Assembly (NCBI GenBank): GCA_964035545.1
Contig: OZ037765.1
Span: 32,129,504-32,193,503, forward strand
DNA length: 64,000 bases
From: Bugula neritina
Lineage: Eukaryota; Bryozoa; Gymnolaemata; Cheilostomatida; Bugulidae
Reading direction: 5' to 3'
Part shown: piece after piece, positions 17,501 to 29,500 of the stretch
How positions within the stretch are numbered: position 1 is the first letter of the stretch
Layout of the letters: the number at the start of each line of letters is the position of its first letter
The notes under the pieces: model-generated
What the model saw: only the letters and a program-made list of their open reading frames with translations
The model's database searches: none
Told to the model about the DNA's origin: nothing
Position numbers and translations under genes: made by a program

Positions 17501-20500
17501 TGTAAATTGAAATATTAACTATAGAATAAATCAATAAATATAATACCATCAGTATGAGTATCAAGTTTTAAGAGCAAAGGCGAAACTCAGAGTCAGACTC
17601 AAATACTAATACAGTAATACTAATAGTAATAGTGAATTTATAATTATTAATTACTTATAGTAATAGTTATACTATACTTTTAATATTAATACTAATAGTA
17701 TTAGTATTAATATTAAAAATTTAATGAGCTACATTTGGTTTTACTACCAAATACCAGTATCAGTAAAACATGAATAATATTCATTATGATTATCATTATG
17801 AGTAACCGTACCTCAAACTGTGAGTCATTGTGAGAGTCATTTAAATAGTTACTAGTAGTAGTAGTAATATAGAATAGAATAGACTAACAGTAACTCTAAG
17901 ACATACTCCTACTCACCTAGTGATAGTATAAATATTATTATTAATAAATTGATAACTACAAATAATCCTGGCAACAATTCTAAGTTAGTAGCGTAAATGA
18001 TTGTTTTGAGTATAATTACCTGTATTGTTGTGGTTTTCAAGCTTGAACGCTAAAGATAAAGATTAAGTTTAGCATTTATCACTAAAGGGCAAAACAGCTC
18101 AGTAACTTAAAAGCTAACTTTGGATGGAACGCGATGAAAAACTAAAACTAGCCTTCGATTTTAAATATGATGCTTCTGACAATACGAAGAAAGAGGTGTA
18201 AGCTAAATTTATTTGATAAAAAATAAATTTAGAAGATCTCACGCTATGAAAATGACTAAAATTGTCTTCTTTCTTTAATTGATAACTTCGCAAATTTTTC
18301 ATCATTTAAAAAAATTGAACGCCATAGTTACCAACTTTAAATGCAATTTTAGAGCTGAAGGAATCATCAAATGTTTACGAAAGTATGATTTTTGAAATCC
18401 TTGGATTTTTTTGTATTAGAAAAGTCTAAAACCTAAAAATTGGAAACTAATTTCAAATTTAAGTATTTCCAAATTAAACCTTCATTTACTACACTTTATA
18501 AACGCCGCCACATCCCCGGTTTTGTCGCGACTGGTCACATATTACATGTTACGCTACAAGATATATGCAGCACACACTACATACCATCCTCTAGAGTTTC
18601 GAATATCCTGACGTTACTTGGAGGGGAAGTGAACTGTTGGTAGAAGGCCATGATAGTCACGTGGAATGAAGTATAGGGGCTGAGGTTGCTGACTATGTGG
18701 TAGGTAGACATGCTGCCGAATATCTTCTTGGCAGGTAGACCAGACACCCTCACCTGGTAGCCTTGAATCAGATGTGTGTTCCCGCTGAGTAGCTGTGTGC
18801 GAAGTGAGCAGATAGTATTACTAGCTTATAGCAAGTAGAATATCTCTATGTTACAATGTCACACGACGTCACAGTGTTACACAATGTCACAGTATTACAA
18901 TGTCACAGTACTACAATGTCACAACGTACCTTCCATGTCACATTGACGTCGCTGGAGGTAAGCACATCTACTCTGGTGAGGTTCAACTGGACCATGGCCA
19001 GTCCAGTTTCAAGGTCATCTGCTGACCAGGGTTGGGAGATGGTAGAGAGCTGGCCAGTAGTCTTGATGTAGTCTGAGATAGGGGAGGGCTCACTCACCCC
19101 GTAGGAGTTGTGCGCCCTCACTATCATCCGATATGACGTGCCTGGCTGTAGACCGGTTATCTCAAGCCACGTGTACCTTGTACCCTCACCCGCGACCTTC
19201 CACCCCTAAAATAGTACACAAATATGTATGGACCTCAAGCTAGCCTTGGTATAAAAGCTGAGATACCTGAACAGACAAATCTGATGGCATAGATGTAATA
19301 CTACAAGGTAATGACATAAAAGTCATACCGAATAAAATGGCCCCGTAACTTGAGGATGAAACTTTGCTAGCTGTTTGCTTCATCTTTCACAACATGTATA
19401 AATTCCTATTGGTTGAATTGAGTCAGCGATTATAATAATTTAAGAAGACAACTCCAGGTATGTTTCGAAAAAAAAATTTATGACCAGGAATTTCCAATAC
19501 AGTTGAGTAAGCAACTCCCACTCCAAGCAGTCATTTATAAAATTAGTAAAATAAATGTCAAAAAAACATTCATAAGATTGAAAACGGCTTTATATACTGA
19601 AAAGCCCACCATAGACGATACGTTAGATTAATTATAAACAAACGCCTGTTTCAAAACTACAGTAATATTTCAGTAAATGGTCTCAGCAAACCCCCTTTAG
19701 CACTGCAGGCCACACAATATATGACTTTCTATATAAACCAGTCTTCAAACATTACAATTTGGTTGAAAGAATTTTCAACCATGAACATTTCATAAAAGAC
19801 AAGTGGTCAACAATTAGCTTTCATTACCTCAAGTGTTCCAAGAGCTGTTTAATAGAGAACACGCTGAAGACAAACTTAAACTAAACTTAAAGAGTGCTAA
19901 TTATCAAGTTAACTTTCCACTGGCAAAGAGTACAAAGAATTTTCTCTTTTGTGCAAGATATTTAAACCAGCAAAAGATACGGAAGATTTGGGTTCGACTA
20001 TATTATAAGTATGCTGGTATAGACGCAGTATAGTTTATGACTAATGAAATCATATCTGCTAATGGAATGAGTATAATATACCAGAGGAGTGGAAGAGTAG
20101 ACCCAGCTAATAGAAAACATTGCCAAGCCTCCCTTGGGGCTGAGCTAATATTATTAACACTGGTTAAAACAGACTGTAAATATGATCAATTGGATTAGTA
20201 TTATATTTTACTAAGATGGACAGGTCTAGGCTAGCATTAGAGAGAAGGGAGGTAATTCCCACATCTCCAGCACTGATACTAGAATGCTTTGTATAAACCT
20301 TTTAAACCAAGGCTACTTACTATTTAGGATCTAAGGGAGAGAGGCTTTGTAATGTATATTCTCTTTTCATTATAATCAACACCAGAAACGTGTTGATTGA
20401 TAATTTCATTTCTTTTTAAAAACAAATTAATTTTTAAATTTTTTTAAAAAAAAAAATTTTTTATTAGGAAAAAAAACTTTCAGATACTTTAGAGATCGAG

Positions 20501-23500
20501 GAACAACAAAGGAAACTATACGTGGCAGCCACCCACCTCCCGGTTATTCAGTGTGAAGTACTCCACGCTGTACGTCACGTCAGCATCGCTGCCACTGCGA
20601 GCACTCCAGTAGAGTTTCACCGAGTTGGTGGTTATATCCTGCAGACGTGTTCCAGGCTTCTCTGGTGCAGGAGGTAGTAACGTATCAACTGACTTCAGTT
20701 TCGCACCTAAGAATATGGTGACCAGTGAAACACAATGCCTGGAGGAAAATTGCTCCAAGAGAGAAATTATACAATTAGCCCAAACCTAAAATCTATACGA
20801 TATAGAAATAGAAAGAAATTAGGCTATAAAAACCTTTTCACTATTGCAGCTGAGGCTATACTGAGTGATTATGCTTTGAGGGTTTGTGTGTAGTCAACTA
20901 CTGATAAAGTATAGTTTGCAGGTGAATAAAGTACACAGCATAGAGTCATCACTCTGCACACAACACTTGAACTATTGCTATCATATTTGTCATATATCTG
21001 CTGTTGTATAAGACACACAACACAAATAGTCACATTTTGGCAGTCAGTGAAAGCTATTGTAATTGTTTATCTTCCCCATCTGCACAACAAGTCATTGTTT
21101 ACAACAATAGAGAGGAGTGTAATGAGCCGCGCACATCGCACCCCCTACAATCACTAGATATATGTAGTTTCTAAGGCTACACATGGTGAATAACACGGCT
21201 TTGACTAGTCAGTCTCCAGAGATTTAATATCAATTCAGCAGTGAACTTTACGTTTGTTCATCTCCGGTAACTCTATCACACATGGACAATCAATCTGCAC
21301 TCAAGTAGAAACTATCAGCTCTAAGTAACATGAAGCTATGAGAAAGTGTGATCCAGTAGCTGGCAAGGAGTAGATTGAATGAAGGAGATAAGAGAGGAGA
21401 AGAGAGAAGATAATTATCTTCACCAGACCGTGAAATCCACAGCCACACAATTATCTGAGTTCAGAAACACGCAACAGTCACGCGTAGAGGTCAATAGTCA
21501 GCGCCAGAGAGTTCGTTGGCAGCATGACTCACCGAGTACGTGTAGATATGCAGAGGCAGCGGCTTCTCCAGACTCGCTGACTGCCAGACACGTGTATTCT
21601 CCTGCATCAGTCACTTTGACATCTGAAACATACATGTGGAGATAAACATCATAGCCGTGGTTCTTAGCTAGAACAAGCAAACTCTAGGAGGGGGGAGTAA
21701 CTACCGCCCACAAAGTTAGATGACTTTCTAACTAGAAACTTCTGTCAATCACTGCTGCCAGAATCAATATCTTGACTAAACAGCTGCTTGTGAAAGTCAT
21801 CAAGTATCACTTGAGAGGACCAAGTGATGGGCATACTCATGTAATCCTTAAAGACTCTTTCATGGGCAGACAGTTGCAACTTTTATGCAGTAAAAAGCCC
21901 ACAATGTGACAACTCAATGATGGAAAATGCAAAAAATTCCCCTTTCGCCATGTCCTTGCACTGGGCTTGCCAAGTGCAAAAACTATTGGCACAAACTCTG
22001 CTCCTTACAGCACGTGTGACACAAATGAAACAAAAAATTAAGTTGAATTTCAAGTGGGGAGAAGCTAATTGCAGCTGCAAGCAATTTCTACCAGTTTTCC
22101 ATTAGCTATTAGAGTTGATGAGAGTTGATGTGAGAGATAAATGACATGCCACTGCTCTTACTATGACACTGTGTTATACTTTCAGATCTGATTTAAAATC
22201 CAATTGATTGAACACTAATCATGTTAGATATTTTTTGCTAAAATCAACTTCACAAAAAACATTGTTCAACTATTCACTTATAAACTCTTCACAGCTCGGC
22301 CCAAGTACACATAAACTCTAGCAAACAGTCCTTACCAGATATTCGGAGATTTCCCCGGTTTATGGATATCCTGGGCTGCTCGAGGACAGGAAGTTTGTTG
22401 TGACTCCAGCTGATGGTAGGGGAGGGACTTCCTGAAGCCTTGCATTGTAGCTCGACATCCTCAGTGAGCGTGACTGTTTGATTGTGGGGCCCTTTGGTTA
22501 TGATGGGAGGAGGCCCCGCATCTGCCTCATCTACAGAAAGGATAAAATCAGTCTAAATGTTGACCTATATCTGTGTACTGTAAGCCTGGCGTATTACAGT
22601 AAAGATCCAATACAGATAACATCAGCAATCTAAGATTTCTAATCTAGCTGATTCAACGCAGTGCATACATCTTTCATAGATAAACCATTGGCAGCATATA
22701 AATATAGGCAGCAGTGGAAATATTAAAATAATTGCTTCTTTCAAATTGAAAATTAGTGGTTACTAAAGCACTTATTAAGTTGACAGATTTCTTGACATTT
22801 TCAATATTCGCCAATTAAATGCAACTCAAACTATTTGACATGCATTCTGTAAAACACCGTCACCCTGTTAACAATGGAAGGTAGGATTTCTAAGAAAACA
22901 AACACTGCTCTTACAATAATACTATAACAACTTTAATCAGCCCTATTGTAGCAGTCACCAAATCAATGATTCGGTCCACAAAAATGCATTCAAACTTATC
23001 CCCATCATTATTTTATGCTTTAATCACTTTTGTAGAGACTCAAAGAAAATGAAATAACCAAGTTGTAACAATAAATCAACAGCGTGTTATGATTATTACT
23101 GATTATTGTTGATTAAGTCCTACACACTGGAAGGTGACTCACAAATCAGTCACTAATGCGGGTCTGGGAACATCCAAGGAATGCAGAATATTTCAGCTTT
23201 TATGTCTTTCTTCAGAAGATGAAAAGCACAATTTACAAACAGGCCAATTCTTCTTTGTTTTTAATTTGAATAGCAAACTGCATCCAGTTAGCTGCGCGCT
23301 CTGATAATTATTATTTATCAGTAATAACAGATGTTAATGAAATAAATATAAGCTCCAGCACTAAATGTAGATGTTTGTAGTGATGACCTTTGAGTGCTGC
23401 CTGCAACTTGCACACGTGCTGACTAGACAATGCTCACTGGGCAGTTCATAACTCACTTTAAATTTGGCAAAGTTCTTATAATTTCATGAATTTGGAGACT

Positions 23501-26500
23501 AAATAATGACAACTGAAGCTGTAAAAAAATCTTTTAAAAGAATTTTAATAATTCAAGAGCAAGATGTGAAAAGAAACCTAATTTTGTTTTGTGTAAATAG
23601 TTTGTCACAATAGTATACATTTCCTAATGACCTTCACCCCAGCTAGTCCTAGTTTAGTCCCACACGACAGCATCGAGTTGATCTCATCAAACTGATAACA
23701 AAATGATTTTCTTTCCTGCTGCCCGAGCTGACTCACTCTCTTTATTACAGCTGACTAATCTAATTACGGCAGCACTGAACCATTGGCAGCAGCGCTATTT
23801 GTGTGAGAACACTTTTGATAACAAGTAAACAAGTGTCTTCATGTTCCTCAACACAAACAACTATACTAAGTTAGCTGGCACAGAGTGTGTGTAATGACAG
23901 TAACAGAGTGCTATGATCTCTCATGTTCAACTCTAAGAGACTGTCTCTAGAGCAGTTAGAGGTCAAGCACACAGGAAAACTGCCCGCTCAGTCACCTAGC
24001 AACACAATGCTCTCTCACCTCATTATGTGAGTCTTTAACCAAACAGTAGAATAATCACCCCTGAAAGGGGTTAATTTTCAGCACATCTACATAAACACAA
24101 TACGGGCAAATTTCCCCAAGGTGAACCTGCATCACATTATTATGGTGATCAGCAGCACGCTGACGTACCTCGAACTCTAAGACTCGCCACGATCTCTATT
24201 GCCCCGGCAGCGTTGGAGGCGTAGCATTTATACTCGCCATTGTCCGTCTCCCTCGTGTCGTTAATCTGCAGGCTGCCATCTTGTAGGACGGAGAACCGGC
24301 CTTTCGTCTGCTTCACGTAGAGGTGCAAAGAGTCGTCCTGTAACAAAGGGCGCGTGACATTCACATGACCTTCACGGACAAAACATGTCACTGAGGGCTA
24401 AAGGGCTCACTGCAGTAGATGTTTGACATATTGGCGAAAATTAATTGGGGAGAGATGATTAATGCAGATATCGCGGTTAGGCTGAGACATAACAAACCCA
24501 TATCAACCCAGATGTGAGTCACGTGAGGAATTTCTAGCCAGCATAAAATAACAGGAGATAAGAAGAATAACTTTTAAATATGACATAATATAATATCATA
24601 ATATAATAACATAACATTATGACTGTTGCTTTGTGTATGCAGCAATCAATATGGCCGACTATGTGTATAAACTGACCTGGTTCTTGCTCCAGGAGAGGAC
24701 AGGGTCCGGGCTGCCCACGCTGGCGCACCGGAATCTCACCGTGCTCTGGTGACGCACGACTTTGGGATACGGGGTGACGACAAACACGGGCTGCGTGTAG
24801 ACTGTGAGGAAGGCTGTGTACGAGTCACTACCTCCCGAGTTAGAGATGGTGCAAGTGTAACCTGCAACATAGAGTATCAAACTGTGTGCACAATACAATT
24901 CCTTGTAGACATGGAAACATTTCCCACACTTAATTCTTAGAAAGTCTACATAAGTTTGGTGTGAAGGGTTGGATTTTACTGGGAGATTTGGTTTAATCCA
25001 ACTTTTTATAAAAAGCTAACTATTGAAACTTTCTTTCTTATTGTCACATGACAGAGTAATCTGAAGTCATGTGACAGAGTAATCTGAGGTCATGTGACAC
25101 AGTAATCTGAGGTCATGTGACACAGTAATCTGAGGTCATGTGACACAGTAATCTGAGGTCGTGTGACAGAGTGACATGAAGTTGTGTGACCGAGTGACAT
25201 GAAGTCATGTGACAGAGTGACATGAAGTCATGTGACAAAGTGACCTGATGAAGTAACTCTGAGAATTGATATCTCACTAAGTCATTCGCCAGCTAGTATA
25301 AAAACACTCATCAGAAAAGTTGGCCTCAAAACCTCATCCATCACGCAGCTATGACAGCCGAGAATAAAATACCAAACTGTTTCCAACAACCGCTGGCAAG
25401 CTACAGGCCCGGCTCTAGTCAAAAGGATAGGCTGCGTGTGTGGAGCATAAGAAGGCCCCTGAAGGCATCAAATTACAGAAAATTTCTTTACTTGTTGTGA
25501 GCGTACAAGTGTTTACAATGATAATAAGGTGTTAACAGCTTGTTGACTGGCCACTTTCAACTTTTTTATATATACAAACAGGTAAAATGACAATGAAAAT
25601 GCATAGCAGTGTCTGTGAAGTGGAGGTTGGCTGTAAAAGGCAGTAATTAGACAGGACCAGCTCATCATTGTGATAAATGCCTGTGCATTCTATGTCCATG
25701 AAATCATCCGATAACAAAGGACTGCTGGGGATAATTGACTTCCAGCTTTTCAGTTGATTATTTGACTGTTAGTGTGTACAGTGACAGAGTACTAGCTGCC
25801 AGTCTAGTGACTGAATACTGGTGACTCACGCCAGAAACAAAACAAACAACTCAGTCACTCCTGGCTCCATGACAACAGAAATTGCAAAATCTACTCCAAC
25901 TGTAAACTTCACAGAATATTAGAAACAGAATCTCGTGATAAATAGAGAAGGAAAGCCATTATTATTCGTAGCATAAGTTCCAGATGAAAAGTACATTAGA
26001 GCCTACAACCACACCAGACATGAAAATTGTTACCATAGAACACAATCTACAAAAGACTATAATTATAATATTTTCAGGGTGTCCATTATTGCAAGTTAGT
26101 AGTATTAGTATCAGTGGAAGTAATAGTAGTAGCAGTACTAGTACTAGTGAGTACTCAGTGGTAGTAGTGAGTACACAGTAGTTAGTGGTAGTAGTGAGTA
26201 CACAGTAGTGAGTACACAGTAGTGAGTACTCAGTAGTTAGTGGTAGTCACTCACCCCCCTCATCAGAGCTGCCAATGTCTGTTATGGTGAGAGACCCGTC
26301 AGCGCCCACAGAGCTCCTCGATCTGTTAAATTTACCAGAACTTTTACTCCACGTTACGTTAGGCATGGGGTCACCTTTGGCTAGGCACTTGAACCTCACA
26401 TCTGTACCCTCTTTCTGGTAGATGTCTACCGGCGTCTCAATAAACTCTGGTGTCTCTACAGGAAATAGATAATACCTGCAGAATATCTCCGTCATAATCT

Positions 26501-29500
26501 ACAGCCATTATTCATAGAACACCCTCTGGTTAACAATGCTGTGAGGCAAAAAATTAAATAATTTAGGGACGAATAGAGAAAATCAATTTTTTGTGCAAGT
26601 TTATATGCATTGCTGAGAAACTATTTGCAATTATGTCGGGAAGGAAAGTATTTGATGTCTAATCTATAGGATGTGACATTTAAGAAATGAAGGGGCAATA
26701 AGGAAGCAGAGAGATCAAGCTGACAATCTAATGAGCTCTTCAGGCTGTGAGTAGATATGATAAGGCACTTGTGATTTGGTTAGCTGAGAACTAAATGACT
26801 TGGGTATTGCCAGGGTTACCGCAACGCATCACCATCAAACCATGCACCAAGTATTGGCATCACGTGGTTTAGTCTCAACAACATTACCAGTACTACAGTA
26901 TAGCACTTGCTGTATTTACTAACTTTCAAAGCCCTAAATATTACAGGGAATCATATCAGCAGTAAAATTGGGCCCAAAATGTCTTAAACAGTCATACTTT
27001 GTCTGAATAAATGTGGTAAGATTTTTATTTCGTGAAGGCCATAGGCAGCGTTCACTGCCTTAGGAGAGCTAGACAGCGTTTGCTGCCAGGCTTAATTAGG
27101 ACAGCATCTCGGCTAAGGATGCTGCTGGTAGACAATGGTAAGCACACATTCCCATACTATCCAACCCTACACAGCAGCACTAACGCTGGTATTAGACATA
27201 ATCAGGGAAAACAATATCCAATCAATATTTTGTTATAAATCTCAACAAGCTATGGCTAGAAAACCAGCATACAATACTCTATATCATAAAAACATCAAGC
27301 AGCGATAGTTTTTTTAGAAACTGAGTAAAACATGGTGCCCGATATCACCGTAATAAACAGAAAACAGGCTGCGTGTTGTGAACTACTAGATTTTATCAAT
27401 GCTTTGTGATTCATGTAAAATAATATTATATAATAATGAACAAGTTCCATGTAGGTATTTCATCAAATGTCAGTTGATGCTAGGTTTAATTAATATGGTC
27501 AAATTACATCATAAAATCTGTACTCAAATATTAATTTTCACATGCCAAATATTCATCTGTTATGATATAATTAATAATAATATTACTTCCATTGGCCGTT
27601 ACCTTCCACAGAATATTGGCACATTGCAGAGCTCCTGGGAGGTTATTCTTCATTAAATAGATGTAATAATAGAATGTGAAGAATTGTTACTAGCAACACC
27701 AGCCAAACCTTGCTAACTTGGCTCAATGGAAACTTATTTTCAAATACTTCAAGTAGTCAAGATGGCACCAACCAAATATAGATTAAACTTCCCAAACAAC
27801 TGAAGTATTTCATACACTCTAGCTACTGAATTTCATCATCGCACAGCTTTATATACTGACAATTCCATATCCCTGATGAATTCAAATTAATTAAAACTTG
27901 ATATAAATGTGTATTTTTTCTTCATGTTGGTTATTAGAAGTGATGAGCAGGAAGTGGAAGTGAATACTGCTGCCAATGCTTATTTATATCGACTGAAAGA
28001 AATTCTAATCTAGAGCAGCTACAGAGTGGCTGTTGGCATTCTCATACGTAGAATGTCAGTTGCTAACACTTTTAGCCTCAGAGTTAATAAGTTTAGCCTA
28101 TGAGTGAAAGCATAATGTGAAGTAATCTATAGGGCTATCAGCACACATATATGTACTTGTGTGTATAACCAAGTAATACTTATGAGTATAAGCATATGGA
28201 GCTTATAAGTATAAGCATGTATTATAGAGAAATAAAGGCATAACATATTCATAACTATAAGCATACTTTATAGTATGACTTATATAAGCATATAATATAA
28301 GCACGTGGTGGTAGTAGTATAAGCATGTGATATGTGTATAAGCATATGATATGTGTATAAGCATATGATATGTGTATAAGCATGTGATATGTGTATAAGT
28401 AATGAAGTACAAACCCAGAACTGTGAGGAAAGCTGGCCTGGAGCTGTATTCTCCGCCCTCATTCTTAGCCATGCAGACATACGCCCCTTCATCGGACTTG
28501 CGGATGAACCTCAGTCTAAGATTGCCAGGGGGGATAACACTGAGCCTCGTATCACCATCTATGTCTATCAGGGTGCCGTTCAGCTTCCACAGCACCTGAA
28601 AGTCAATTCATACAACTGATAACAGAGAAGGGGAGGGACAGGAACCTCACCTTACTTTAAGACCAAAAAACACAGGCTAAGTGATAAGAGAGATAGCTGA
28701 TGGTGTGAATCAGTGTGCAAATGGGCAGGTCGTTGTGAATAGAGAGTTATACATTGATTGTTGACTTTTTAGTTGCACCGATTCTGCACCCAACTGGGCA
28801 ACCAGTACAATATAACATTAGATAGGATGGGAGTTGTTTCTCTTGACACCCAAGGTGAAGGTCACGTACCTGAGGGGATGGAGTGCCATCTGGTGGCTGA
28901 CAGAGCAGCGTAGCCGAAGAACCAGCCACGGCAGATGCTGGGGACGGGTGGACTATGAACACATCCGATAAAACTACAAATACATTATAGTTGAGCTTAT
29001 ACTGAATTCAATGGCTCAACAGTACCACAGCTATGATGTAACAACACATTGCTGCACTCAGCGAAAGCCTTATCACCAGCTATGTGTGTTTTCTATAAGT
29101 TCCATTGATTCTTTGTTTTATGTTAGTGTACGAGTATAGAGTTACATATACAACGAGATAAGCACCACGAAGGACAGCGCCAAAGGCAGCAAACTAGAGC
29201 TACAACCTCACAGCCCTACACTTTCAACACAATTAATATCAGATAAGGCAGGCATTACTTTTCAGCTAGGTACAAGCAGAAATGCAAAATTTAAAAACTT
29301 TACGGAATATTTCGAGCTTTTGATAGTCAAACCAGATGTTTGTGTAAATACAAGCAGTGCTTATAATAAAGAGCTGGGATTATATAGCAGACACTGAGTA
29401 AATCAATGCGACAGCTGCCACTCTCTCAAACGGCAGCACGCGGCAGCATCTTAAATACTGGTCTTTATTTTAATACTATTTGTCTACTAGTAAAAAACTA

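Larger units (their letters stand above)
9827..18584 (-). other. Large ROBO intron 12 (8.8 kb)
   Basis: The longest intron of the window. It contains the tandem repeat at the acceptor side, three low-complexity AGT/ACT-rich islands (about 11380-11850, 14580-15320 and 17380-17960) and four coding-like fragments described separately. The rest is AT-rich and shows nothing I can assign. Confidence 0.6.

Noticed and set aside
28203-28492. Repetitive frame reading HITCLYTYHMLIHI
   Set aside because: The 19-bp minisatellite after ROBO exon 4 read through its donor.
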